Positions 18,511 to 28,040 are shown, counted from the stretch's first letter. The stretch is 64,000 nt of DNA from an uncultured Flavobacteriales bacterium (GCA_937974275.1 CALJIF010000062.1:1-64000), one strand, 5' to 3'. Notes: generated from the sequence alone by a model not told the origin. Numbers and translations are program-made.

Positions 18511-19695
18511 ATGACACGTTTCATTCAAGGCGATTTTTTATTCTCTGCACACACGGGTTTTGTGCCTGAAGGTGTTGTGGCTTGTGATGATGCGGGTGTC
18601 GTGCATGATGTGTTGATTCCCGGAACACATGATATTCCGCAGGAAAAGGTGGAGCGGGTGCGAGGCATTATTACACCGGGTTTTGTGAATGCACATGCGC
18701 ATTTGGAATTGTCGCATTTGAAATCGCACATTTCCCGATTGACCGGCATTTCCGGTTTTGCAACTGAATTAATGGATAAACGGGGGAGTTTCGACGCTGA
18801 TAATATCGCGGAAGCCATACAACTTGCAGACCGGGAAATGTATAGTAACGGCATCGTTGCAGTTGGCGATATTTCCAATAATGCAACAACTATTGCAACG
18901 AAACAGCAATCCGCAATTCATTATCATACCTTTTGCGAGTTGATTGCATTGCATCCCGCAGCTGCTGATGTGGTGATGGATTCTGGAATGCAATTACGCG
19001 GACAGTTTGAAACTGCAGGACTTCGAGCATCCTTGGCTCCGCATGCGCCTTATTCCGTATCGCCGGGGTTAATGAAGAAAATTGTGGAAGAAAATTCCAT
19101 ACATAAATCGGTTGCCGCTATTCACAATCAGGAATCGAAAGCGGAATCGCAGTTTACGGAGCACGGCATCGGCAAAATTCAGGACATCTACGATCATCTC
19201 GGTATCGATACCGCATGGTTCACGGGTTACGGCAGAACAAGTTTGCAAGCGAGTCTTCCGAATTTATTATCGCCACAGAATTTAATACTGGTGCACAATA
19301 CCTTCACTTCGCCTGCAGATATTCGCTTTGCCGAAGAATTGCACAACAGTTTGTTTTGGTGTTTCTGTCCGAATGCCAACTTGTACATCGAAGGTGAATT
19401 GCCTGATTTTTATTCGTTTTACAAAGCAGGAGTGCGGATTGTCATTGGTACTGACAGCTTGGCATCTAACGATTCGTTGGATATTGTAGAAGAATTAAAA
19501 GTGATTCAATCGCAGGCTCCGGAAATTCCTACCGAGCAATTATTGACTTGGGCAACACATAACGGTGCGCAGGCACTGCAACTCGATTGGGCCGGAACGT
19601 TTGAGTCGGGGAAAAAACCCGGAGTTGTGTTGGTAAGCGATGTAGATCGCAATCTGCACCTCACACGCGAATCGAGAGCCACGCGTTTGTTATAA
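18511..19695 (+). CDS. Metal-dependent amidohydrolase (chlorohydrolase/nucleoside deaminase type)
   Basis: The protein has 394 residues from the ATG at 18511; a start 11 codons earlier is non-conserved in character. The metal-site residues of the subtype are present: HAH in NAHAHLELSHL, His in APHAPYS, His in VHNTFTS and Asp in GTDSLASND. This is the SAH/MTA/guanine deaminase-like branch of the amidohydrolase superfamily. In many Bacteroidota, relatives near here have been assigned as aminodeoxyfutalosine deaminase of the futalosine route to menaquinone, which would fit the nearby polyprenyl synthase. That assignment is an inference and cannot be settled from this sequence. It is convergent with ispD, and the two genes share their last 6 bases. 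Confidence 0.88.
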   Translation: MTRFIQGDFLFSAHTGFVPEGVVACDDAGVVHDVLIPGTHDIPQEKVERVRGIITPGFVNAHAHLELSHLKSHISRLTGISGFATELMDKRGSFDADNIAEAIQLADREMYSNGIVAVGDISNNATTIATKQQSAIHYHTFCELIALHPAAADVVMDSGMQLRGQFETAGLRASLAPHAPYSVSPGLMKKIVEENSIHKSVAAIHNQESKAESQFTEHGIGKIQDIYDHLGIDTAWFTGYGRTSLQASLPNLLSPQNLILVHNTFTSPADIRFAEELHNSLFWCFCPNANLYIEGELPDFYSFYKAGVRIVIGTDSLASNDSLDIVEELKVIQSQAPEIPTEQLLTWATHNGAQALQLDWAGTFESGKKPGVVLVSDVDRNLHLTRESRATRLL

Positions 19696-20373
19696 CGATT
19701 TGTTGCGCGACTTCAACAGCGCATCCGCAATAATTAAATCGGTGGGCGTGGTAAGTTTGAAATTGTCCATATTGCCATCCACCAAATGAATGTCCTGTCC
19801 GTATGCTTCAACAACGCTTGCGTCGTCTGTGAAGGTGTATTTGTAGCCACAATCGTAAGCGCGCTTAAGAAGTGAAGTCTGAAAACACTGCGGCGTTTGT
19901 ATCTGGCAATATTTGGAACGATCCACAGCAATACTTTTTCCCGACTCTACCTGACGAATGGAATCGTTTAACGGAATGGCAGGAATGCCGCTGCCATTAA
20001 AGCGCGCCGACTTGAACGCACCTGCGATGGTGTTTTGTGCCACGAGCGGTCGCACTGCATCGTGTATAGCCACTAATGCATTGTCGTCTTCGATTAATGC
20101 TAATCCGTTTCTTACGGAATCAAAACGTGTTTCACCTCCGGCAACCACCTGAACTTGATGATTAAAGTGATGTTGCGTGCGCAATGCTTCCCAAGTTGAA
20201 AACTGATCGGCAGGCAATACGAGAATCAGTGCGATTTTTGGATCATATTGCACGAATGCATTAAGGCTGTGTATCAGCACAGGAATACCTTGTAACAATA
20301 AAAATTGTTTCGGCACTGCACTTTGCATGCGGGCTCCGCGACCGGCTGCTACAACGATGGCATAGTTTTTCAC
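19690..20373 (-). CDS. ispD: 2-C-methyl-D-erythritol 4-phosphate cytidylyltransferase
   Basis: The protein has 227 residues. It catalyses CTP-dependent activation of methylerythritol 4-phosphate, the third step of the non-mevalonate isoprenoid pathway. The N-terminal nucleotide-binding loop AAGRGARM, the lysine in VPKQF, and DAVRPLV match the family, as does the length. The start is a GTG at 20373 (KNYAIVVAAGRG). It lies downstream of queA on the same strand, but a strong terminator lies between them, so it probably has its own promoter. Confidence 0.96.
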   Translation of the reverse strand: MKNYAIVVAAGRGARMQSAVPKQFLLLQGIPVLIHSLNAFVQYDPKIALILVLPADQFSTWEALRTQHHFNHQVQVVAGGETRFDSVRNGLALIEDDNALVAIHDAVRPLVAQNTIAGAFKSARFNGSGIPAIPLNDSIRQVESGKSIAVDRSKYCQIQTPQCFQTSLLKRAYDCGYKYTFTDDASVVEAYGQDIHLVDGNMDNFKLTTPTDLIIADALLKSRNKSL

Positions 20374-20419
20374 ACGGTGAAAGTATCATTTGCGGCGCAG
20401 CCATGCAATACTAAAAGCA

Positions 20420-20450
20420 GAAAAGGCCGCTCTTGCGAGACAGCCTTTTC
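20420..20450 (-). terminator. Rho-independent terminator of queA
   Basis: On the minus strand, AAAAGGC...GCCTTTT encloses an inner CTC-GCAA-GAG helix capped by a GCAA tetraloop, followed by T-rich sequence. It sits 20 bases after the queA stop. Confidence 0.85.
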
Positions 20451-20469
20451 AATTATCCGGTGTTTGGTA

Positions 20470-21519
20470 TTACAAAATCAACATCGCATCACCGTATGCC
20501 AGGAAGCGATACTTTTCTTTAACCGCTTCACGGTATGCTTTCATCACTAAATCATATCCGCCGAATGCACTAACCATCATCAACAATGTCGATTCCGGTG
20601 GATGGAAGTTGGTTACTAAGCCTCCTGCAATCTGGAAGTCGTATGGAGGGAACACAAACTTATTTGTCCAGCCGCTGAACGGTTTCAATGTACTTTCAGT
20701 GGAAACAGAAGTTTCAACAGCACGCATAGAAGTTGTACCAATTGCAATGACACGCTTTTTCTTTGCCTTTGCTTCGTTCACCAAATCCGCGCACGATTGA
20801 GGAATTTCAACTTGCTCGGATTCCATTTTGTGCTTGGTTAAATCTTCAACTTCAACCGGGCGGAAGCTGCCTAAGCCTACGTGCAGCGTCAGTGTCGGGA
20901 AAGTAACTCCTTTCAACTCTAAACGCTTCAATAATTCGCGACTGAAATGCAATCCTGCAGATGGCGCAGCAACAGCACCTTCAGCTTTTGCAAACACAGT
21001 TTGGTAGCGCTCGGTATCTGATTCTTCCAAAGGACGACGAATGTATTTCGGAATAGGCGTGTTACCCATTGACTCAATCGTCTTCTTAAATTCTTCCCAA
21101 GGACCGTCGTATAAGAAACGCAGTGTACGTCCACGTGAAGTAGTGTTGTCAATTACTTCTGCAACTAATGAATCATCTTCGCCGAAGTACAATTTATTAC
21201 CGATACGAATCTTACGTGCAGGATCAACTAAAACATCCCAAAGACGACTTTCGCGGTTTAACTCGCGCAACAGAAACACTTCAATTTTTGCTCCGGTTTT
21301 TTCTTTGTTGCCATATAAACGAGCAGGAAACACGCGCGTGTCATTAAGAATCATCGCATCGCCGTCCTCTACGTAGTTGAGGATATCTTTAAATAATTTG
21401 TGTTCGATTTTACCCGTTTTGCGGTGAAGCACCATCAAACGTGATTCATCACGATTATCGGCCGGGAAATCAGCCACAAGGTCGCGTGGCAGATTGAATT
21501 TAAATTGAGAAAGTTTCAT
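20470..21519 (-). CDS. queA: tRNA preQ1(34) S-adenosylmethionine ribosyltransferase-isomerase QueA
   Basis: The protein has 349 residues. It transfers and isomerises the ribosyl group of SAM onto preQ1 at tRNA position 34, in queuosine synthesis. It is full length and shows family motifs MILNDTRVFPARL, APSAGLHFSRELL, TLHVGLGSFRPV and IGTTSMRAVE. The gene has its own promoter (21562-21593) and terminator. It lies directly downstream of truB in the order ftsX-DUF3098-uppP-truB-queA, a grouping frequent in this phylum. Confidence 0.97.
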   Translation of the reverse strand: MKLSQFKFNLPRDLVADFPADNRDESRLMVLHRKTGKIEHKLFKDILNYVEDGDAMILNDTRVFPARLYGNKEKTGAKIEVFLLRELNRESRLWDVLVDPARKIRIGNKLYFGEDDSLVAEVIDNTTSRGRTLRFLYDGPWEEFKKTIESMGNTPIPKYIRRPLEESDTERYQTVFAKAEGAVAAPSAGLHFSRELLKRLELKGVTFPTLTLHVGLGSFRPVEVEDLTKHKMESEQVEIPQSCADLVNEAKAKKKRVIAIGTTSMRAVETSVSTESTLKPFSGWTNKFVFPPYDFQIAGGLVTNFHPPESTLLMMVSAFGGYDLVMKAYREAVKEKYRFLAYGDAMLIL

Positions 21520-21561
21520 ATTCCTGTTTTAGGGATGTCGTACCGTTTTGGTAAGAGCCGG

Positions 21562-21593
21562 CAAATATATCCCTCCGGGCACCCCGTTGTCAA
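21562..21593 (-). promoter_or_regulatory. Promoter of queA (TTG-N21-TATATTTG)
   Basis: Minus-strand TTG (21591-21593) and TATATTTG (21562-21569) with a 21-base spacer lie in the 75-base gap between truB and queA. The leader would be about 35 bases. Confidence 0.7.
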
Positions 21594-21594
21594 G

Positions 21595-22341
21595 TTATTC
21601 GGGAACTTTATTCGCCAATTGGGCAGAAATATTCGATTTTTCAAGGGTTTGTACCCATTCGTCCATCGTTTTGCCGTCCTCGATACGCATTTGGCCTATT
21701 CGGGTCCGTCGTAATGCACCGAGATAAGCCCCGGAATTTAACGCGACTCCGAGGTCGCGCGCAATAGAACGTATGTAGGTGCCTTTGCTGCAAACAATGC
21801 GAAAATGAATAACAATCGCATTTTCAGCGCGCTCAATGTTCACGACTTCAAATGCGCTAATCGTAACTTCTCGCGGAGGCATAGTGATTACTTCACCCGA
21901 TCGTGCTGATTCGTAGGCTCTTTTACCGCCTACTTTAATTGCAGAGAACACCGGCGGCACCTGGAATATGTTTCCCGTAAACTGTTGGCGGATCGTTTCG
22001 TGAATCAAATCATCCGTGATATGCGCAACAGGATAAAAAGCATCAATTTCTTTTTCCAGATCACAGCAGGGCGTAGTTGCACCCACTACAATCATTCCCG
22101 TGTATTCTTTTTCCTGTGCCTGAAATTCGTCTATGCGTTTTGTAAACTTACCTGTGCAGATAACCAAAACTCCTGATGCCAGAGGATCTAATGTGCCGGC
22201 GTGTCCTACCTTCAAACGCTTTCCTGTAGAGTGTTTCAGCTGATAGCGAATTTTATTGACAACATCGAAGGACGTCCAACCCAAAGGTTTATCGACGATA
22301 AGCACTTGCCCGATTTCGTATGGCGAAAGTGTTTCCTGCAT
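21595..22341 (-). CDS. truB: tRNA pseudouridine(55) synthase TruB
   Basis: The protein has 248 residues. It forms pseudouridine 55 in the T-loop of most tRNAs. The catalytic aspartate is in GTLDPLASGVL; VDKPLGWTSFDVV at the N-terminus and RIVCSKGTYIRS are further family marks. The ATG at 22341 is selected because it lies one base past the uppP stop codon, implying coupled translation. A longer frame would run well into uppP. Confidence 0.97.
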   Translation of the reverse strand: MQETLSPYEIGQVLIVDKPLGWTSFDVVNKIRYQLKHSTGKRLKVGHAGTLDPLASGVLVICTGKFTKRIDEFQAQEKEYTGMIVVGATTPCCDLEKEIDAFYPVAHITDDLIHETIRQQFTGNIFQVPPVFSAIKVGGKRAYESARSGEVITMPPREVTISAFEVVNIERAENAIVIHFRIVCSKGTYIRSIARDLGVALNSGAYLGALRRTRIGQMRIEDGKTMDEWVQTLEKSNISAQLANKVPE

Positions 22342-22342
22342 G

Positions 22343-23146
22343 TCAGAATACAACAAGCGGTTGAACGAAGAAATGTACGAGCAACACCGCAAGACCAATA
22401 GCTATGCGGTACCAGCCCCAAATGCGGAATCCGTATTGTTTCACCATTCCTATAAAAACCTTAATAGCCAAAATACCTACAATGAATGCCACTATGTTTC
22501 CTACGGTAAGCAATTTCAATTCTTCTCCGGTGAACATGCCGTGATTGTCGATATGCTTATACAGCTTATATCCTGTTGCTGCAAACATCGTAGGCACAGC
22601 CAGAAAGAACGAAAATTCTGCAGCAAGATCTCGGGTAAATTTCTGTTGCATACCGCCAATAATGGTGGAAGCACTACGGCTTAATCCGGGCAGTAACACG
22701 GCCAGCACTTGCCAGCAACCAACCATCAATGCACGGAAATACGAAATCTCTTTTTCTTCTTTGATTTCGGGTTGTTTAAACCACTTGTCGACAAAGAGCA
22801 ATACGATACCTCCGCCCAGTAATGAGAATGCGATGAATACGGGGTTGCCCAGTTTCGAATCGATGAAATCGTCTAGCAGCTTTCCGAACAACAGCGCAGG
22901 AACAACAGCAATACCGAGCTTTACATAGAATTTAAAATCGCGGAAGTCGATAAACTTTTTGAAGTAAAGCGCGACAACAGAAAGAATGGCGCCTAACTGA
23001 ATGGCAACCGTAAATGTTTTGGTGAAATCATCCTGCGCAATTCCCAGCGCTGATGAAGTAAGTACCATGTGTCCTGTAGAAGAAACGGGCAAAAATTCCG
23101 TCAAGCCTTCTACCAAAGCGAGCAGAAGTGCGTCAATGAGATTCAT
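22343..23146 (-). CDS. uppP: Undecaprenyl-diphosphatase UppP/BacA
   Basis: The 267-residue integral membrane protein regenerates undecaprenyl phosphate, the lipid carrier of peptidoglycan and polysaccharide synthesis. The two active-site motifs are present: EGLTEFLPVSSTGHM near the N-terminus and PGLSRSAST in the middle. About seven to eight hydrophobic segments are visible. It begins 15 bases after the DUF3098 gene and is followed immediately by truB, so it sits inside the ftsX-DUF3098-uppP-truB operon. Confidence 0.96.
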   Translation of the reverse strand: MNLIDALLLALVEGLTEFLPVSSTGHMVLTSSALGIAQDDFTKTFTVAIQLGAILSVVALYFKKFIDFRDFKFYVKLGIAVVPALLFGKLLDDFIDSKLGNPVFIAFSLLGGGIVLLFVDKWFKQPEIKEEKEISYFRALMVGCWQVLAVLLPGLSRSASTIIGGMQQKFTRDLAAEFSFFLAVPTMFAATGYKLYKHIDNHGMFTGEELKLLTVGNIVAFIVGILAIKVFIGMVKQYGFRIWGWYRIAIGLAVLLVHFFVQPLVVF

Positions 23147-23161
23147 CAGCAGTAAAGTGGA

Positions 23162-23440
23162 TTATGCTTCGCCTTTCGGCTTTTTCATGATGCCGTATAA
23201 CACAACACCAAATCCAATCAACAAAGTAATTGGTGCAATGGTGATACGTTGAGTGTCGAAAATAGCCGGATTAAATTCATTCGGATTTTCAGCACCGCCA
23301 CCAATCATGAGTATGTAACCTAGAAGTAACACGCCAACTCCGGCAAGAATAATCATGTAGTTTTCTTTGCCAAAAGCGAGTTTGTTGGGAGCAATTTCTT
23401 TTTTCTCCTGCTTGCGGGTGGTGGATGTAGTCTTAGCCAT
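23162..23440 (-). CDS. DUF3098 small membrane protein
   Basis: The protein has 92 residues with a charged N-terminus and two transmembrane segments (IILAGVGVLLLGYILMI and ITIAPITLLIGFGVVLYGIM). It fits the DUF3098 family, which is restricted to Bacteroidota and typically encoded between ftsX and uppP as here. The function is unknown; the neighbours point to cell division or envelope synthesis. A TACCTTTG element lies 7 bases before its ATG. Confidence 0.9.
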   Translation of the reverse strand: MAKTTSTTRKQEKKEIAPNKLAFGKENYMIILAGVGVLLLGYILMIGGGAENPNEFNPAIFDTQRITIAPITLLIGFGVVLYGIMKKPKGEA

Positions 23441-23447
23441 TTGAATG

Positions 23448-23455
23448 CAAAGGTA
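23448..23455 (-). promoter_or_regulatory. -7 promoter element (TACCTTTG) at DUF3098 gene
   Basis: A minus-strand TACCTTTG 7 bases before the ATG at 23440, between ftsX and the DUF3098 gene. No TTG at the expected distance is seen. It may give an internal transcript for DUF3098-uppP-truB with almost no leader. Confidence 0.5.
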
Positions 23456-23460
23456 AGAGG

Positions 23461-24339
23461 TTAATTCATATACAGCGCATCCGTGCTTTGAAGTGCAAAT
23501 TTACGCACCGCCAGGGCAGAAGAAATCCAGGTAATGAGAATGCCCAGCAATATTTGAAACAGGCACAAAATCCCTAATGTTTCAACATCTGCAAGCTGTA
23601 TCAGCTTCAGTTCCCGGAAGTTTTTGTCGATGATAAGCACAATGCCCACCGTAATGCCGATGGCCAGAAAAGCTCCAACAATTCCGTTCCGAATGCCTTT
23701 CAATACAAATGGTCTGCGAATAAATGCCTGAGTAGCGCCCACCAAATTCATCGTGCGAATTAAAAAGCGCTGGGAATAGATAGCTAATCGAATGGTGTTG
23801 AAGATCAAGCCTACGGCTACAAACAACAATGCTCCGCTGAACACCAATATTACCAGACTGATTGATCCTAAACGCTCATTCACCGCGCCCACCATGTCTT
23901 TCTGGTAAATTACATCTTCAATTCGGGAATCTTCACGCAACTGACGTTCAATCCAAGCAATGCTGTCGTTGTTCGCATATTCTGCACGCAACGAAATTTC
24001 TATACTCGACGAAAGCGGATTGTATCCCAATGTTTTGATAAAATCTTCACCCAATTCTTGTTGCAGCGATTTCGCGGCTTCTTCTTTTGTTACAAAAGCA
24101 GTTGCTTTTCTCCAGGGTTCAACGTCTATCGATTTTTGCAGTGCAAGAATTTCAGTGTCCTTCAACGCAGGATCGAGGAATAGCGTAATTACAATATTTT
24201 CCTTCACATGATCCGAAACGGTTTTTGCTTTCAGGATCAATACCGTCAATAAGCCCAGCATGATCAACACCAACGCAATGCTGATTACAATGGTAATGTT
24301 GGAGGACTGAAATCGTCTGCGAACGGATACATCTGCCAT
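23461..24339 (-). CDS. ftsX: Cell division protein FtsX
   Basis: The protein has 292 residues from the ATG at 24339; an upstream in-frame start adds a poorly hydrophilic 25-residue stretch and is less likely. This is the permease half of the FtsEX complex, which activates peptidoglycan hydrolases at the septum. The topology fits: one N-terminal membrane segment (ITIVISIALVLIMLGLLTVLIL), a periplasmic domain at about 50-165, then three C-terminal segments (LVILVFSGALLFVAVGLIF and following). ftsE is not in the window, which is common in this phylum where ftsE and ftsX are often separated. Confidence 0.93.
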   Translation of the reverse strand: MADVSVRRRFQSSNITIVISIALVLIMLGLLTVLILKAKTVSDHVKENIVITLFLDPALKDTEILALQKSIDVEPWRKATAFVTKEEAAKSLQQELGEDFIKTLGYNPLSSSIEISLRAEYANNDSIAWIERQLREDSRIEDVIYQKDMVGAVNERLGSISLVILVFSGALLFVAVGLIFNTIRLAIYSQRFLIRTMNLVGATQAFIRRPFVLKGIRNGIVGAFLAIGITVGIVLIIDKNFRELKLIQLADVETLGILCLFQILLGILITWISSALAVRKFALQSTDALYMN

Positions 24340-24516
24340 GCCACGAAAATAGAAAATGGAATAGAGCAACGCTATCCTTACTTCAATAGGATTTACAACA
24401 TGCATTGTTAACAAGTTGCCCGATGGAATACAAGACCATAGCAGTGCAATAGTTGAACATCTCGTTAGGCAAATCCCTGAAACCCTCGTAAATTCGCGCT
24501 TCTCAAATCGAATCGC

Positions 24517-27327
24517 ATGGAATACAATTTTTCGGAAATCGAACGCAAGTGGCAGAACTATTGGAAGGAGCGTGAAACTTACAAAGTGGAGCGCGATCCA
24601 TCCAAACCTAAATATTATGTGCTGGACATGTTTCCTTACCCATCAGGAGCAGGATTGCATGTCGGACATCCACTCGGTTACATCGCATCCGATATTGTTT
24701 CCAGATATAAGCGTTTGTCGGGCTTCAATGTGTTGCACCCAATGGGTTACGATGCGTTCGGACTTCCTGCAGAACAGTATGCGATTCAAACCGGACGTCA
24801 TCCTGCTGATACGACAAAAGAAAATATTGCACGATATCGCGAGCAGTTAGATAAACTCGGCTTTTCATTCGATTGGAGTCGTGAAGTGCAAACGTGTGAT
24901 CCGGCTTATTATAAATGGACGCAGTGGATTTTCGTGCAACTTTTTAAGTCATGGTACAACTGCGAAACCAATCGTGCAGAGTCTATTGATACGTTGATCG
25001 CGGTATTTGAGAAAGAAGGTTTTAACGGGACAACGCATCAGGTGTTAACCGGCGATATTGAGCATGATGTAAAACCTTTTTCGGCGGAACAATGGAAGCA
25101 GTTTACGGAGCAGGAAAAGTCAGATGTTCTGATGAATTTCCGCTTGGCGTATTTGGGCGAAGCATGGGTGAATTGGTGTCCGCAATTGGGAACGGTACTT
25201 GCCAATGACGAAGTAAAAGATGGTGTTTCGGAACGCGGCGGATATCCTGTGGAACGTAAACGTATGCCACAATGGAGCTTGCGCATTACAGCGTACGCAG
25301 ATCGTTTGCTGAATGATTTGGAACAATTGGATTGGTCGGAATCGATTAAAGAAGCACAACGCAACTGGATTGGTAAATCGGAAGGAACATCATTAGTTTT
25401 TCGAGTTGACGGTAGTGATGCCACGATAGAAGTTTTCACCACGCGTCCCGATACTATTTTTGGTGTAACATTCGTGACACTTGCTCCCGAACATGATTTA
25501 GTAAGCGCGATTACTACTTCAGCCTATCGCGATCAAGTCAACAATTATGTTGAGGTAGCAAAGAACAAATCGGAGCGTGAACGGCAGGCCGAGAAGAAAG
25601 TGTCCGGACAGTTTACGGGTGCTTATGTCGTACATCCATTCAATGGCGCGAAAATACCTGTGTATATCGGCGAATACGTATTGGCAGGATATGGCACAGG
25701 CGCTGTAATGGCAGTTCCTGCGCACGATGCACGAGATCATGCGTTCGCTAAACAATTCGGTTTGGCTATTCCCCAAGTAGTGTCGGCACCGGAAGGACAT
25801 GATTTTGAAAAAGAGTCGTACGATGCGAAAGAAGGGCAATGCATCAACTCCGATTTTCTGAACGGACTGGAGGTGAAAGCCGCTATACGCAAAGCGATTG
25901 AAGAAATAGAAAAGCGCGGCATCGGTAAAGGCAAAATCAATTATCGTTTGCGCGATGCTGCTTTCGGTCGCCAACGTTATTGGGGCGAACCTATTCCGGT
26001 GTATTACAAAAACGGCATTCCGGTTACGATGAATGAGAGTGATTTGCCGCTGGTTTTGCCGGAAGTAGATAAGTTTTTACCAACGGAATCGGGAGAGCCA
26101 CCGCTGGCTAGGGCTAAGGATTGGTCGTATCAGGGATTCCCGCTCGAAACCACCACCATGCCCGGTTGGGCCGGATCTTCCTGGTATTTTTTACGGTACA
26201 TGAGTCCGAACGAAACCGGTGATCTCGTTTTGAAAGAAGATGCCGATTACTGGAAAAATGTGGATTTGTATTTGGGCGGAGCCGAACACGCTACCGGTCA
26301 CTTGTTGTATGTGCGTTTTTGGACGAAGTTTTTATACGACATCGGAAAGATCAGTGTTCAGGAACCTGCGCAAAAGCTGGTGAACCAGGGGATGATTCAG
26401 GGCATGAGTATGAAGGCTAACGTTTTTGTTGATCGATCATCCGGAGATGAGAAGTACATGGTATTAGCACCGGAAGATCAGCGTGAAGGTGCGTTTTACA
26501 AAAACTATTTGGTTGATTTTGTTCAATTCACAGAAGGCAAATATTGGATCGATAAAGAAGGAGCAGAGAAGACGCGTATGAAAGATGCGGCGTTCAGAAA
26601 TTATTTCCTTTCTCAAGACAAGATCGAGGTAAAGCCGGAAGTAGAAAAAATGTCGAAGTCCAAATACAATGTCGTTACACCTGATGCCATTTGTGCGGAA
26701 TACGGCGCGGACACCTTGCGTTTGTACGAAATGTTCCTTGGGCCACTGGAGCAGCACAAGCCGTGGAGCACCAATGGTATTTCAGGAACACACAATTTCT
26801 TAAAGCGTTTCTGGCGCTTGTTTTATGCAGGCGGTAATCTGAATATTTCTGACGATGCTCCCGGTGAAGCGGAACTAAAAGTGTTGCACCGCACATTGAA
26901 AAAAATTAAAGAAGACATCGAAAAAATGTCGTTCAATACTGCGGTGTCATCGTTCATGATCTGTGTCAACGAACTCACGGATTTGAAATGCAACAAGCGT
27001 GCAATTCTGGAACCGTTAACCATTGCATTGGCTCCATTCGCTCCGCACATTACCGAAGAGTTGTGGTCGTTGTTGGGTCATGACACCAGTATTGTATTTG
27101 CGCAATTCCCGGCTGTTGAAGAAAAATATTTGGTAGATAATACCATTAACTATCCGGTGCAGTTTAACGGTAAAATGCGCTTCACACTTCCGCTTCCTGC
27201 AGATCTAGACGCGGCAGCAGTAGAGCAACAAGTGTTATCAAGTGCGGAGGCGCAGAAGTACCTGGACGGCAAAACACCGAAAAAGGTGATTGTGGTACCG
27301 AAGAAGATTGTGAATGTCGTATTGTAA
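24517..27327 (+). CDS. leuS: Leucyl-tRNA synthetase
   Basis: The protein has 936 residues and is a class I aminoacyl-tRNA synthetase. The HIGH-type motif is HVGH at 48-51, and KMSKS is at 711-715. The CP1 editing domain is present, with the threonine-rich TTRPDTIFGVTF and the GTGAVMAVPAHD aspartate region. An extra stretch near residues 150-200 (CETNRAESIDTLIAVF) interrupts the region before WVNWCPQLGTVLANDEV, as in other Bacteroidota LeuRS. It is divergent from ftsX, with 177 bases between the starts. Only a weak TAAATTCG promoter-like element is seen upstream. Confidence 0.97.
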   Translation: MEYNFSEIERKWQNYWKERETYKVERDPSKPKYYVLDMFPYPSGAGLHVGHPLGYIASDIVSRYKRLSGFNVLHPMGYDAFGLPAEQYAIQTGRHPADTTKENIARYREQLDKLGFSFDWSREVQTCDPAYYKWTQWIFVQLFKSWYNCETNRAESIDTLIAVFEKEGFNGTTHQVLTGDIEHDVKPFSAEQWKQFTEQEKSDVLMNFRLAYLGEAWVNWCPQLGTVLANDEVKDGVSERGGYPVERKRMPQWSLRITAYADRLLNDLEQLDWSESIKEAQRNWIGKSEGTSLVFRVDGSDATIEVFTTRPDTIFGVTFVTLAPEHDLVSAITTSAYRDQVNNYVEVAKNKSERERQAEKKVSGQFTGAYVVHPFNGAKIPVYIGEYVLAGYGTGAVMAVPAHDARDHAFAKQFGLAIPQVVSAPEGHDFEKESYDAKEGQCINSDFLNGLEVKAAIRKAIEEIEKRGIGKGKINYRLRDAAFGRQRYWGEPIPVYYKNGIPVTMNESDLPLVLPEVDKFLPTESGEPPLARAKDWSYQGFPLETTTMPGWAGSSWYFLRYMSPNETGDLVLKEDADYWKNVDLYLGGAEHATGHLLYVRFWTKFLYDIGKISVQEPAQKLVNQGMIQGMSMKANVFVDRSSGDEKYMVLAPEDQREGAFYKNYLVDFVQFTEGKYWIDKEGAEKTRMKDAAFRNYFLSQDKIEVKPEVEKMSKSKYNVVTPDAICAEYGADTLRLYEMFLGPLEQHKPWSTNGISGTHNFLKRFWRLFYAGGNLNISDDAPGEAELKVLHRTLKKIKEDIEKMSFNTAVSSFMICVNELTDLKCNKRAILEPLTIALAPFAPHITEELWSLLGHDTSIVFAQFPAVEEKYLVDNTINYPVQFNGKMRFTLPLPADLDAAAVEQQVLSSAEAQKYLDGKTPKKVIVVPKKIVNVVL

Positions 27328-27405
27328 GTTGTAACACGCTGAAATACAATTTGAAAGCAAGCGTCAGAGTGCGTTTGAAGAACTCATTTTACGGCGTATT
27401 CTAAA

Positions 27406-27435
27406 TTGTTTGCCGTGTTGTGCAGGCTACCTTTG
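27406..27435 (+). promoter_or_regulatory. Promoter (TTG-N19-TACCTTTG)
   Basis: TTG (27406-27408) and TACCTTTG (27428-27435), 19 bases apart, match the Bacteroidota consensus closely. They lie 24 bases before the ATG of the lipoprotein gene at 27459. Confidence 0.75.
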
Positions 27436-27458
27436 TGGCCAATAAAAATTAGCAACAC

Positions 27459-27977
27459 ATGAAAACTATTTTCGCCGCCGTTATCATTTCCCTTGGTGTT
27501 ACGGCTTGTAGCAATGTAAAGGTTAAGTCGAGTACAGAAGAAGCTGTGAAGTACAATGATCAGGTAGTGGATTTGATCAACCCATATTTCGACGCGCAGA
27601 CCACGTTTGACGAATCGTTTGGTTTAGATTCAATGCCTACCATCGAGGCGCATAAAAACCTGGTAGCTGTTATCTCCGACATTCGCACCAAGTTGAATGG
27701 ACTCGCTGCATTTGATGAAGAAACAGTGATGAAAGATGCAGCCATTACGTATATGGACAGCTTGTTGGCTATTGCAAACTCCGACTATGCTCTTGCGATG
27801 AAGGTTCAACGCAACCCTGCATACCATGTAGGTGAACAAGAGGAAGTTGCAAAATTGGATGACCAATTGGTGGGTGCTCTGAAAAATGGAGATGCGCGCG
27901 CTGAAAAGGCCGGCAAAGCATTTGATGACAAACAGGATGCTTGGGCTAAAGAATACAAGTTTACTATTGAACGATAG
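27459..27977 (+). CDS. Lipoprotein of unknown function
   Basis: The protein has 172 residues. A lipobox (SLGVTAC) gives a lipidated Cys17. The rest is predicted to be mostly helical with many acidic and alanine-rich segments (KYNDQVVDLINPYFDAQ, RTKLNGLAAFDEETVMKDA). The pattern resembles helical-bundle lipoproteins seen in this phylum, but no family is recognised. It is a single-gene unit with a strong promoter and a clear terminator. Confidence 0.85.
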   Translation: MKTIFAAVIISLGVTACSNVKVKSSTEEAVKYNDQVVDLINPYFDAQTTFDESFGLDSMPTIEAHKNLVAVISDIRTKLNGLAAFDEETVMKDAAITYMDSLLAIANSDYALAMKVQRNPAYHVGEQEEVAKLDDQLVGALKNGDARAEKAGKAFDDKQDAWAKEYKFTIER

Positions 27978-28010
27978 GGAGATATGCAAATATCACCCGA
28001 TTAGAGGAGG

Positions 28011-28040
28011 CCGCCGTAGTTCATACGGCGGTCTTTTTTT
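28011..28040 (+). terminator. Rho-independent terminator
   Basis: GCCGCCGTA and TACGGCGGT pair around a 5-base loop and are followed by TCTTTTTTT. It is 33 bases past the stop of the lipoprotein gene. Confidence 0.88.

Noticed and set aside
24416..24850. Open frame of 144 codons overlapping the leuS start
   Set aside because: It lies in another frame of leuS, has no family resemblance and its translation is rich in rare residues; a shadow of leuS.
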